From positions 511,549,225 to 511,613,224 of the forward strand of contig NC_058518.1 in assembly GCF_904849725.1 (NCBI RefSeq): a DNA stretch of 64,000 bases, given 5' to 3'. Made by a program: the position numbers and the translations under genes. A model generated the notes under the pieces. That model saw only the letters and a program-made list of their open reading frames with translations. It did not search any database and had not been told where the DNA came from. This DNA is from Hordeum vulgare subsp. vulgare. Its lineage: Eukaryota > Streptophyta > Magnoliopsida > Poales > Poaceae. Every line of letters begins with the position of its first letter. The first letter of the stretch is position 1. Of the stretch, positions 1-10,997 are shown piece by piece.

Positions 1-2769
1 TTTCATGACTTCCAAAATCTAGTAGAACGACGCTTTGATCGAGAAATACTTTCTCTTCAAACCGATTGGGGAGGGGAATATGAAAAACTGAACTCCTTCT
101 TTACCAGAATTGCATCCCTCATCATGTATCATGCCCCATGCTCATCAACAAAACGAATCAACTAAGCGCAAACACCGTCATATCATTGAAGTTGGACTCT
201 CCTTGCTTGCTGAAGCCTCCGTGCCCTTGAAGTTTTGGGATGAGGCATTCATCGCTACCACTTACTTAATCAATAGGATGCCAAGTAAAGTAATAAAACA
301 TGAAACTCCTCTCACTAGATTATTCGGTGAGACCCCTGATTATTCTTCTCTCCAAGTGTTCGGATGTGCCTGTTCGCCCAACCTACTTCCATACAATAAC
401 CACAAACTGCAGTTTCGTTCCAAGCAGTGTGTTTTCCTCGGATATGTAATCTTCACAAAGGCTACAAATGCCTTGATATCTCCACAAGACGTGTTTATAT
501 TTCTACAAATGTCGTGTTTGATGAACATGTCTTTCCCTTTTCCACTCTTAATCCTAATGCCAGAGCTCGTCTACGGGCTGAAATCCTCCTACCTCCTCCC
601 CATCTACTCAATCCTACTGATCATGGGGGTGAAACAGTTGATGATCATATGATTAATAGTACTACCACTAACACACCTGATGCAGATACAGATGCAGCCA
701 GTCACGGAGGAGGAACTACACCAGCTGCAGCTCGTGACGCCCCTGCACCAGCACCTGGTGTTTTTGGTCATCATTTTATGCAGCACACCAGCAGCAGACT
801 CCAGCACATCGTGGGACACGATGATGATCCCCCTGTACCCCCCGATCCTGAGAGATCCAACGACGGTGCAAAATCCAGCGCCCACATGGAGACAGGCACG
901 TCTCCAACTACATCCGGCACGGATGACGCGCCGCCAGGTGGAACCACGTCTGCCTCCTCATCATCACACCAAAGTGAGAGGGCGCGGACTCCAGGAAGTG
1001 TGGCACCTGTACGCGGGTCTGGCGCCAACAACACATCACTTGGGGAAAACGCCCAGGCTCGAGCAACAGCTCCAACAACTGCAGAGTCATCTGTACCTAC
1101 TGAGTCCGAGCGTCCCAGTACACGGTCATAGAGAGGTATTTTCAAACCACTAGTTCCTAAAGGTGGAACAACCAGGTATGACAAGAACTTCAAGTTCGTA
1201 AATCTTGTTGTCACTAGAGAACCCCGAGACTTATCAGGAGCTCTAAATGATAAAAACTGGAGACATGCCATGGAGGTAGAGTATGGTGCACTTATGAAAA
1301 ATCAAACCTAGCATCTAGTCTCACCTAAGCAAGGAAGAAACATTATAGACTGTAAATGGGTATATAAAATCAAGAGAAACTCTGATGTAACACTAGATAG
1401 ATACAAAGCTAGATTAGTAGCTAAAGGGTTTAAACAGCGCTATGGTATCGATTATGAGGACACCTTCAGTCCAGTTGTCAAAGCAGCTACTACTAGACTT
1501 GTTCTGTCTATTGTTGTCTCTAGAGGATGGACTCTTCGCCAATTGGATGTACAAAATGCGTTCTTACATGGCGTTCTCAAGGAAGAGGTGTATATGAAAC
1601 AACCTCCAGGTTTTGTGGACGACACTAAACCACAATATGTATGCAAGTTGGACAAAGCATTATACCGTTTGAAACAAGCACCTAGGGCCTGGTATTCGCG
1701 ACTAAGTATGAAACTGTAACAACTTGGTTTTCGGTCGTCCAAGGGAGATACTTCCTTGTTCTTCTTCAGGAAAGGGAAGGTAGTCATTTACATGCTTATC
1801 TATGTAGATGACACAATTGTTGCTAGCTCATCGACAAAAGCCATTGCAGCTCTACTTAAAATATCTGAAAAGTGATTTTGCTCTCAAGGATCTAGGAGAA
1901 TTACATTACTTCTTGGGTATTGAGGTAAAAAAGGTACATGATGGGATATTGTTAACTCAAGAAAAGTATGCTAAGGATATACTTAAGCGTATAGGTATGA
2001 AGGACTGTAAACCTTCTAGTACACCCCTGTCTACATTCTACAACAGAAAAACTATCATTGCATGATGGAGAATTGTTAAGTCGAGAAGAAGGAACTAAAT
2101 ATAGAAGTGTGGTTTGTGCACTTCAATACCTAACACTGACTAGACCTGATATATCGTTCTCTGTTAACAAGGTTTGTTAGTTTTTGCACTCTCCAACTTC
2201 TGTGCATTGGACAGATGTAAAGCGAATCTTGAGATATGTTCAAGGGGGTGCTAGCACTGGACTGAAAATATGCAAGACATCTTCAACCATTGTACGTGCA
2301 TTTTCTGATGCAGACTGGGTAGGATGTCCTGATGACAGAAGGTCTACCGGTGGGTTTGCTGTCTTTCTTGGTTCTAATCTTATATCCTGGGATGCAAAGA
2401 ACAAGCAACAGTTTCTCGATCTAGTACTGAAGCAGAATGTAAGTCTCTTGCAAATGCAACAGCTGAAGTAATGTGACTAGAAACTCTGATAGATGAGCTA
2501 GGAGTTGAACGACCACATGCTTCTCGTTTATGATGTGATAACCTTGGGGCAACTTATCTCTCAGCTAATCCAGTGTTTCATGCAAGGACAAAACATATAG
2601 AGATTGACTTTCATTTTGTCAGAGAGAGAGTTGCCAGAAAATTGTTGGAAATCAGGTTTATTCCTACAGGAGATCAAGTGGCTGATGGATTCACAAAGCC
2701 CCTGCAAGTTCGACAGCTGCAAGCCTTCAAGAACAATCTGAACCTTGACACGCTGAGATTGAGGGAGGA
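1..2769 (+). pseudogene. Degenerate Ty1/Copia polyprotein (integrase to RNase H)
   Basis: Remnant of a Copia retrotransposon polyprotein, whose gag and protease would lie left of the window. In order one can read the end of the integrase core with the GKAR-like linker region (about 1-560), a Thr/Ser/Pro-rich linker (560-1130), reverse transcriptase (1200-2060) with the catalytic YVDD motif at 1801-1812, and RNase H (2090-2780) with [10 protein letters not shown] followed by DDRRSTGG. The stretch around 2573-2760 includes [15 protein letters not shown] and [12 protein letters not shown], typical of the Copia RNase H end. In-frame stops (for example TAG near 1309 and TAA near 1717) and frame changes near 150, 430, 1855 and 2060 show that it cannot be translated whole. 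Family membership is secure; the named family is not. Confidence 0.93.
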
Positions 2770-3125
2770 TGTTAAACGATAGGCTTGTGTAACGTGATAG
2801 ATGTCACGCTAATGTAATCGTGTGTGTTAGTTGTAACCGGCTGGAGGTTAGTTAGATATGATCCTTATCTTGTATAGCTTGGAGTAGGGGTCAAGACTAG
2901 ATAACCTCCTGCCTATGATGTAAATCTTGCTGGCTATATAGCAGGCACACGTCCCCAGGAGGCATACGCTTAACTCATTTTCTTTCACAAAGAACCCTAG
3001 TCAAAAGTGCATTCATATTCCAAGGAAAAACTACATGCCCCCATCACGATCAGCCGGAATCTTCTTCGATCCAGAGACGAGAAAGTCTTCCCTTTCTCTT
3101 ACTCCGAGGCAGCTGTGTGCCCACA
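2770..3125 (+). mobile_element. 3' LTR of the Copia element, right end uncertain
   Basis: The purine-rich tract TTGAGGGAGGA (2759-2769) directly precedes TGTTAAACGATAGG, as a polypurine tract precedes a 3' LTR. A TATA-like GCTATATAGC lies at about 2932-2941, fitting an LTR promoter. The left border is well placed. The right border is a guess: candidates ending in CA are near 3035 and near 3125, and the matching 5' LTR is outside the window, so the length and target duplication cannot be checked. Confidence 0.7.
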
Positions 3126-4140
3126 AACTAAACTAAACTAAACTCGACTGCTGCCTTGCTGGCCTGATGCCAAGTGTTTGAGCGACCAGCCACAGCAGCA
3201 CATAAATGGTGCCAATTAAGGGCCAGTCGGTGATTGTTTAACCACAAATCATTGCAAGTTTGGTTGCCGCACCCTTGGCAAAACCTGAGCAATAAATATA
3301 TAAATCTAGGAGTACTACTGGTAAAACAAATGATTTTCGTTTTTGGCAAAACAAATTTCGCCATCTTCAATCGACGGCTGGTTGAAATTCAGTTTCGGCT
3401 GGCATTGCAATTAATACGCGTAGCAGCGAACCGAGCAATTGTGATACAACGGTTAACAGAAAATTCTCTGAAGCAAACATACTTCAGCAACGTGCAATGC
3501 ACTTCAGTAAGTAGCATTGGCGAAAATGGCGCCTTTTGTTCCCAAGGAAACAAATGCTGGCGCTTATGCAAGAAAACAAAATTAGCGTATACCAGTACTC
3601 TGCTGGGTATGGAAAGGAACCGGTATTGAAGGTCACAAAAATGGAGGATTTGCAAGAATGGGAGAGAGAAACTAAAACTAAGTTGCAGCATGAGTGAGCA
3701 GAGCACAAATCTTTTGGTGTGTTGGTATATTACTTGGCTGTAAAACCTGTTGGCTCGTTGCTTCAATAAAATGGAGCAGGGGGAAACCCCTTTTATTCAA
3801 AAAAAAAACAGAGCACAAATGGGAAAGAATGAATGAATGTCGGACTATTTTTATTCATAGGAACAAAGAAAGAAAGAAATGTCAGCATGTATATGTATCA
3901 CATCAGCGCCACATGGCCCTCCACAGGACATGAAAATGACAACCTTCCTACCAGATTACATCAACATCCTTCTCAAATGGAAACTGGCCCGACGCCAAAA
4001 ACGGCGCGGCCGTTCGTTCCTCCGCAGAATAACCAATCCCCCATTTTTTTTCTGCTATATGGTTTATGTACACGTAATGAAGAAGCCGGCACACGGCAGG
4101 CCTCTTCTTATCTCTTCCTCCTCCCTCTCTAACAATGGCA
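3126..4140. other. Intergenic, no gene seen
   Basis: No reading frame here looks coding. The stretch separates the Copia LTR from the 3' end of the TTL gene and contains one short retrotransposed stub at 3711-3808. A short tandem AAACT repeat is at about 3125-3143. Confidence 0.6.
3711..3808 (+). mobile_element. 98-bp LINE 3'-end stub with poly(A)
   Basis: A 98-bp insert ends in a run of A and contains AATAAAAT plus an inverted GGGGGAAACCCC, a common look for grass LINE 3' ends. It is flanked by a perfect 12-bp direct repeat, CAGAGCACAAAT, at 3699-3710 and 3809-3820, which is the expected target-site duplication. It is a severely 5'-truncated retrotransposition event, or possibly a SINE-like insertion mobilised by a LINE. 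Confidence 0.85.
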
Positions 4141-4164
4141 TGCATCTAAAAATATGTCAGGAGC

Positions 4165-4571
4165 TTTATTTTTCTCTGAGAAGCGGCTGTCATTCTACGG
4201 GGAGGAGCAGAATGTATGGAATGATGCATGAGGTGGCAGAGAACAGAGTTGCAAGAGATGAAAGAATTGCTCAAGGCTGGTGCGGTGATGGATACTGGTG
4301 ATGGTAGGAAATGAGGAGCCTAAATGATCCAACAGTAGGTCGAATGAAGGGTCAGGACTCGGGACTAGCAACAGCATGGTGAAAGGAAGTATGGGTGGTG
4401 ATAGCAAACTCTTTGATGTACAAAATTTAATTTGGTTGATGCTCAATGGAGGCTGCTGAGGTGATGTGGAGGGGCTGATTCTATAGAAAAAATGTGTCGG
4501 TAAAATGTCGGCAATGGACCGGGGACTCTATGCATCGAAGGACTAGTATGGGTGCCACTGGTATGACCTCC
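4165..4571 (-). promoter_or_regulatory. Probable 3' UTR and poly(A) signal of the TTL-like gene
   Basis: Downstream of the stop codon of the TTL-like gene the minus strand holds no further coding sequence. AATAAA is present on the minus strand at 4170-4165, about 400 nt past the stop, a sensible place for polyadenylation. Other A-rich signals exist further on, so the exact end is uncertain. Confidence 0.4.
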
Positions 4572-7500
4572 TCAAGAATTGGAGACGGCGTAGTGCCTCA
4601 CTGAATAGCGTAAAACGTGTAAGCTGGGGCAGATCATCTCCTTCACCCGTGCGCCGTCCTTGTATATCTTGAATGCTGGGACTACACGCACATTCTCTGC
4701 CTTTGCTATCATTAGGCTCTCATCAACATTTACCTGCAAGTTTGCATATGCAAGGGGTCGGTTAGCAAGTTCGAAGACTTTGTAAGATGTGGCAGATTGC
4801 AAGCAGTTCATATATACAGAGAGATGTCAGGTTACCTTCAGAAAATTCACCGAAGGGCACTCGGAACAAAGAGCGTCCACTGAGGGGGTAATCTGTGCGC
4901 ACTGCTGATTCATTGTTGCCATGAAGTAAAGAATAGTCACCCCTGAAAGTGTGCATTTAAATCAGTCAAACCATCTTGAGAACCGAATACAGTTAAGTAA
5001 GCATATGCAAGAAAATCTTGATAACTTTTTTAAGTATAGAACTGGGGCAAAGCATGATGGTAACTGAACAATACTAGCATAACAAAGGACATGAAAGAAA
5101 TATAATAGCTGAGGAAAAACTTGTTCAGGAAAAACTCACCGGGCGAATGTATAGCAGCTCGGACTTGCTCTATGCTGGTAACTATCTCAACCTCTCCACC
5201 AAACTTCATATTTGATACCTCCTCACCACGGGTTGTCTTCAGTGCGACTTGGGCATGGAACAATGACTCTGCGACCTCCGTGTCACCAGGAAGCTCCTTG
5301 CGAAGCACCTCATAGTCCCTCACACAATCAGCCCAACGCTCAAGCTAAAACAATGCCAACAGGGAGGTGTCAATAGCAAATTAGGTGAGTAACAAGGAAC
5401 ATATCAAAGTATGTAAGTTGCTTACCTTTGCATAGGACGCTGCCCGCCTTAAGAGAGCTTTTGTGTAGCTAGGTTGGATCCTCAGCGCCTCATTGCAGTC
5501 TTCAACGGCTTTCGCTGACCGACCTAACTTCGACCAGCAAGCTGCTCTGTTGCAGTACAACACAGGATTCAAGGGCTCATGCTTGAGCCCTTCACCATAG
5601 GCAATAGATGCCTCGGCAAACTTGCCCGCCTTAAAAAGGTCATTCCCCTGAGCTCGAGCCCGCGCTACCAGCCTCATGTTATTCAGAATCAATCCAACCT
5701 CTGCATTTGCAGGATCAACAGCTCTAGCCTTCTCAGCTATGGCAATAGCTGCATCAAACCTGCAGAAAACCGACTTTCAATGCTTGTACCAGAAAAGAAA
5801 AATGAGCGTAGTCCATCGGTGTGTTTTAGAATTGTACCTCCCAAATGCCATGTTGACCTGGGCTTGGACAACATGTACATATGAATCGGCTACCATGCCT
5901 GACAGTTTGGTGGACATTGAAGATAGAGATGCACTGTCCAATTTCAGCAGACCCGTAATAGTCGAATCGGCCTCCTCTAGTTTGTTGAGCCGGAGAAGCG
6001 CTTCGGACCTCATGGCAAGGAGCTGCAGGAGAAACATGGATTGTTTGTGAGAGACTGAATTCTAGTAGCTCTAACCCAAAAACACAGTATATCTTCAGGA
6101 TGAAAAATATCACAAGCTACAAGGCCAGAGAGGTTACCAGCTGAGAGGAGTCTGCCCCGTTGGCAATGGCGGCATCTGCTTCCCTCAGCGCACTCTTCCA
6201 GTCTCCGATCCTCCTCGCATCCATGCACTTCCCCAGATGGCTCTCCACCTCATGAAGTTTCTGCCACTCAGCAGGGTCAGACTGGTTTGCGTTTCCGGCC
6301 AGCGTAAGCTGCCTCCTTGCCTTCTCAACCATCCCAAACCTGCAATGTGGCCATCAGAAATGCCATTTCAGTCACAATTCAAGTGTGCGATTACCGCACA
6401 TTGACACTACCGGCGTTAACGTCGGATCGAAACGATACGCTAGGACCACATTCTGGTCCAAATGCACAATGCAGATAAGCACTCCATCTGAACCGCATAC
6501 ATTAAGAACACATTGATTGACTACAATAAACCGACAGACGATGCAATCTTTCTTTTCCATTCTTTGCAGCATGCAATTAATTAGAGAATTCAAATTATAT
6601 ACTCTTGTAGCTGGCAATCTTTCTGCAAGATCAAAGTTTTTGCTTCCAAGACAAGCAAAATAGCAGCTGCTACCGATGTACTGTATCTGCAAGGAAATGC
6701 TTAGCACACAAGCAACAGTGGCAAGCATGGCGAAAACACAAGATCTGTGTGGATCAATGGATTCAGGGATCCGACCCAAATGCAGCGGGAGATATGCATG
6801 GAGGAGCGGGTCTCACCGGAGGCAGAGCGCGGCCAGGCGGCCATGGGCGCGGCCGCTGGCCGGGTCAAGCCGGACGGCCTCCTCGCAGTCGCGGAGGGCC
6901 TCGGTGAGGCGGCCGAGCCCGGTGAGCGCGGCGGCGCGGTTGCCGCGGCACGCGGCGCTGTCCGGGCAGAGCGCCAGCGCCCGGTCGTAGTGCCGCAGCG
7001 CGTCGCCGTACCGGCCCTGCTTGTACAGTTCGTTCCCGGCCCGGGTGACCTCCTGCAGGCTGTCCGGCGGCGCCGCGTCAACGCCGTTGCTCCACGCGGG
7101 CGCCATGCCGCCCCGCATGATGCTGCCGTGGCCGTAGTGGCCGGTGCCGGATCCGAGCACGTCCGGGCGCGCGCGCGGCCGGGGCGCGGCCGGCGCCGGG
7201 GCGACGCGGCCAGACGAGCAGATGTTGCCGGTGGGGAGCGCATTGATGAGCGGTGAGCTCGCCGTGCTCCCGCCGCCTCCCCCTCCACCGCCCCCGGAGC
7301 TGCCGCTGCCGCCGGAGAAAATCAGCGGCCCAGATCCGGAGCGCCGGTGGCCGGGCGGCCGCGGCGGGTTGCTGCCGCTCTCCGCCGCCAGCTCGCCCGA
7401 GTGGCTCACACTCCGAGCACCGCCGCCCCTCCCGCCCGTTGCCGCCGCATTGCACAGAGCCGGCGACTTGGCCGAGCCGGCGGAGGAGGAGGAGGAGGAC

Positions 7501-7643
7501 GGCGTGGCCCGCAGCCGCAGCGGCGAGACCGGCGAGCCGAGATCCGCGAACACGTCCCGCTTGGAGTCCGGTTTGTCCCTGTCCACGCCCCCGCGCCCCT
7601 CGAGCGTCAGCCGGCGCACCCGGTCGGCCTCCGACGACGCCAT
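4572..7643 (-). CDS. TTL1-like: TPR repeat-containing thioredoxin-like protein (TTL1-type), 7 exons, 673 aa
   Basis: Exons read on the minus strand: 7643-6817, 6339-6138, 6022-5838, 5759-5426, 5344-5140, 4942-4836 and 4733-4572. Every intron is GT-AG and phases join exactly, giving 2022 nt. The start is the ATG at 7643 ([16 protein letters not shown]); a GTG two codons upstream is not needed. Residues 1-190 are low complexity, rich in Ser, Pro and Gly with a nine-Gly run. TPR helices follow at about 195-290 ([20 protein letters not shown]) and 430-540 ([20 protein letters not shown], then [20 protein letters not shown]). The C-terminus from about 560 is thioredoxin-like ([19 protein letters not shown]), but the usual CxxC redox site is replaced by MATMNQQC, as in plant TTL proteins, so reductase activity is unlikely. 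In Arabidopsis, TTL proteins act as scaffolds in brassinosteroid and osmotic/ABA responses; that role here is inference. No neighbouring host gene is visible. It appears intact. Confidence 0.95.
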
Positions 7644-7944
7644 GGCCACTCGCTCACCACCACCAGTGCCACCCCCTCACCGACCAAGCAGGCATGCAAG
7701 AACTCGACCGAGCTAGCCAGCCAGCAAGACGAGCTCGAGAGAAGCACGCACGCACACGCGAGTCCAAGCAAGAGTCAAGCGTGGTGGCGGTGGCGGTGGC
7801 GGTGGGTCGGAGGGGTCATGGAGAGGCCACAAGGGGTGGGGGTGGGGTGGAGGAGAAGTGAGCTGGGAGGAAAGGAATACGTAGAATAGAAGAAGAAGAA
7901 AGGAAGGAAGGAGGGAGGGTGGGTGGCGCTGAATCAGGGGCCGA
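7644..7944 (-). promoter_or_regulatory. 5' UTR of the TTL-like gene
   Basis: Between the start codon and the TATA-like box the minus strand is pyrimidine-rich (runs of CCT and CTT around 7885-7922) and codes for nothing convincing. A CT-rich leader like this is common for cereal genes. The transcription start is inferred from the TATA position, at about 7915. Confidence 0.5.
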
Positions 7945-7954
7945 TTTATTTATA
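7945..7954 (-). promoter_or_regulatory. TATA-like box of the TTL-like gene
   Basis: On the minus strand this reads TATAAATAAA in an AT-rich island directly upstream of GC-rich leader sequence, about 300 nt before the start codon. No other TATA-like motif lies closer to the gene. Confidence 0.5.
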
Positions 7955-8045
7955 TTAATTAATTTTCTCCTGTGCTTGCTAAGTAAACTCTGAGCTGTAG
8001 TACTAATATTTATCTTTCTGTAACAAGACAAGAGATTATCAGAGA

Positions 8046-8222
8046 ACTCTGATTTTGATTTTGTTATTATTAGTACGATTAAAATGTACTATTTTATTCC
8101 GTTTTATTTCCTTGCCTTTTACATTTTGATTTTGTTATTAGTGCGATTAAAAATGTGCTTTATTTTTCGTTTTGATTTTGTTGATGCTATTAGATATACT
8201 GTTCTATTTCCTTGCCTTTTCT
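8046..8222. repeat. Imperfect AT-rich tandem repeat
   Basis: About three degenerate copies of a 70-75 bp unit containing GATTTTGTTATTA, GCGATTAAAA and TTTCCTTGCCTTTT are read in a row upstream of the TTL gene. Copies share the block order but differ by small indels. Confidence 0.6.
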
Positions 8223-9168
8223 GCGTCGATCACGTTTATTCTTAGTTATTAAAAGGAGGATCTTGCTAGATTAAGTTGTCATAGCCGTTTGTAATCCCAT
8301 GAACCGTTGTATTTCGGTGCATGCACTTTCATCCAAACATCACAAGTTAGAGCCGCACATACAAACTAAACACCTATAAAGCTTGTACATGTTTTCCAAA
8401 CGCAATAGAAATTTAAAACTCACACATACCTGGTATATACTTGGTATGTTTGGTCTCTTTGTTTGATGCATTGGGAGAATAGGGATTATAATTAATTGAT
8501 CATGAATGTATGAGAATACTCTTTTTAAAGTAACTTCTAAGGACGGGGTGTATGGGAGTAAAACTCATCTTCTTTTTCTAATCTAAGTTTCCATTTTTAG
8601 GTGTATGTATCTTGATGTATTGCTTCTAACCTCACAATAGCCAGAGCATGTTGGTGCCACATTGGCTAAAGAACCCCTTGAACAAATATATGCATATCCA
8701 ATTTGAGTGGGAGTGTTAATCCTAATTTGCACACTTTGGTTATTCTCTAACTAATTTTTTTTTTTGCGAGGTTGCATGGTCGTCACTTCAAGGTGCAGAT
8801 ATTCAAGGGATCTAGACTATGGGTGAAATCATTAGGGGTAGGTCATATGAGTTTTACTCAACTGGTTTTGGTTTGGTGGCTTATAAATAGGACTAGTACA
8901 TGCATTTACGTGATTGCAATGTCCTTTCCACTTCAAAACTTGAAATAAAAACGGTTGTGTGTAACAACCAATGTTTTTTTATCTATAAAACAAATAAGAT
9001 ATAAGAATATGCATACAACTCTATTCAAGCTGTCCTTTACGATAAATTGTCCACGTCTCATTTTTTAATCATAGGACAATGCGAGTGCTGCGTTGCAACA
9101 TGATATAAATATTCTAGTGTGTTAGCTTGTAATTTACCTGTCCATGTTAATACAATTATGCAAATAAA
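8223..9168. other. AT-rich intergenic, no gene seen
   Basis: No coding frame longer than background and no recognised element. A T-run followed by GCGAGG at about 8755-8768 resembles the inverse of a short poly(A) end, but no flanking duplication was found. Confidence 0.5.
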
Positions 9169-9170
9169 TA

Positions 9171-10453
9171 CTTCCTTTGTTTTTGTTTTACTCCTGCTGT
9201 CATACCGGCTGAACAAAGGTATGTGCTAAAGGCCCTGCAGAAAAGGCACCTGATCGGGAGAGGAAAACACACATGTACGCATTACGCAATCCATCCATCG
9301 ATCATCCAAGACGCCGGTTGTTCGTTCATTCGAGGCATTTTGATGAAATCAATGATGTCGATGAAGATCCACAACTGTCACTATTGAATCCCTCGGAGTT
9401 ACTTTCTTGTTATTGTTGACACTGCAATTGCTTCATTGACTAGTCAATTTGAACAGCTAAAGGCATTTGAAAAGGTGTTTGATTTCTTATTCAACTCAAA
9501 TAAGTTGAAGTCCTTGGACGATTGTAATCTACGAAAATCTTGCACTATTTTTGCACAAACTCTTACATGAAAAGCCACATGATGTTGACCTTGATATTTT
9601 TTATTTTCTGAGTTAAAAGTGTTGAAGGTAACTTTGCCGGATGATTTGATGACAACACCTGAGTTTCTTCAATTTGTTACAACTGTAGATTGCTATCCAA
9701 ATGTGTCAGTTGCTTATCAGATCCTCTTGACTATACGAGTGATTGTAGCCTTGGCTGAAAGAAGTTTCTTTACACTAAAACTACTGAAAAATTGTTTGAG
9801 GTCAACTATGTTACACGAGATTGAATGGCTTGGCTATGTGTTGTATTGAGAAGGATATCTGGAATAAAATTGATCTTGATACTCTCATCAATTATTTTGC
9901 ATCCAGAAATGCCCGAAGAAGATTTTTTGTAAAGAACTGAAGTATTATTTTCGATGAACTCATAAGAACTTGTTTTTTATTTGAGGTAATCAAACTAGCA
10001 GAGAATAATATTTGTTATATTTTGCTACTCTTTTATTCCTTTTGTCTTGATATGACATAACTTAAGCGCTTATCAATTATTTATAGACATCTCTAAATAA
10101 GAATGTGTAGTTAGATATAAACTTTAAACTTTTATGCCTATATATCTATAGATGCGTAAAAATTTATTATTCATAGGGGCCTATTTTTCAACTTCGCCAT
10201 AGGGCCTCGCATAATATAGAGTCGATATTAGGTTTGTCTAAAGCCAAACTTTATATACTTTCAATAAATTTATTAAAAAAGTTAACATATACACCATCAA
10301 ACCAATACCATTGGATTCATCATTTCATACATTTTCACATCATATAAATTTGTTACTGTAAATGTTCATATTTTTTTCTACAAACTTGGTAAGGCTTTAT
10401 CAAATTTGACTTCAATCGATTCTAAAATGCGGAGTAAATAAAAACTAAGGGAG
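9171..10453. mobile_element. Stowaway-like (mariner) element, split by an insertion
   Basis: The left end CTTCCTTTGTTTTTGTTTTA after a TA (9169-9170) matches, in inverse complement, the right end around 10424-10453 (GCGGAGTAAATAAAAACTAA then GGGAG). The sequence at 10300-10420, including AATGTTCATATTTTTTTCTA, resembles the interior of the intact Stowaway at 23422-23678. Some 1 kb of unrelated sequence, including the hAT remnant, lies between the two ends. The TA duplication at the right end is not preserved. Confidence 0.5.
9290..9945 (+). pseudogene. hAT transposase C-terminal remnant
   Basis: Broken reading frames carry the typical hAT dimerisation region: in the frame from 9619 one reads FLQFVTTVDCYPNVSVAYQI, then ILLTIRVIVALAERSFFTLK and LLKNCLRSTM; after a frame change comes an EKDIWNKIDLDTLI-like stretch (about 9848-9890) and SRNARRRFF. 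The spacing and the AERSF and LLKN blocks fit the zinc-finger MYM/hAT-type transposases of plants. Multiple stops and frame changes and the absence of the N-terminal domain mark it as dead. Confidence 0.75.
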
Positions 10454-10997
10454 AGTTTATCAAATCCTGTCTGTGGTGTATGGTATATTTTGGTGAGAAG
10501 TTTCGTGAAAGTATGTGGATGTCGTCTAGAGGGGGTGAATAGGGGCTTTAAAATAATTACGGTTTAGGCTTGTACAAATGCAGAATAAAACTAGCATTTA
10601 ATTAGTCAAGCACAAAACTTAAAATAACTAGACTCACTTATGTGCACCAACAACTTATGCTAAGCAAGGTAAACAACTAAGTGATAGCAAGATATATAAC
10701 AAGAGACAATATGACTATCACAAAGTAAAATGCATAAGTAGAAGGCTCGGGCAAGAGATAACTGAGGCATGCGGAGACGGTGATGTATCCCGAAGTTCAC
10801 AACCTTGCGGATGCTAATCTCCGTTTGAAGTAGTGTGGAGGCACATTGCTCTCCAAGAATTCAGTAGGGCCACCGCAGTCTCCTCACGCCCTCACACAAT
10901 GCAGGATGCCGTAATTCCACTAAGGGGCCCTTGAGGACGGTCACCGAACCCGTACACTTTGGCAACCCTTGGGGGCGGTCACAGGAACCCATACAAA

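Noticed and set aside
427..1153. Separate genes in the first kilobase (Thr/Ser/Pro-rich frames)
   Set aside because: They fall in the linker of the Copia polyprotein between integrase and reverse transcriptase; low complexity is normal there.
7644..7649. Upstream GTG as the start of the TTL-like protein
   Set aside because: Plant genes start at ATG in nearly all cases, and an ATG with the usual MASSEAD-like beginning lies two codons further in.
7144..7889. Long plus-strand frames rich in Pro, Arg and Ala opposite TTL exon 1
   Set aside because: They are GC-rich shadows of the minus-strand coding exon and its leader; no domain, and codon use is explained by the real gene on the other strand.
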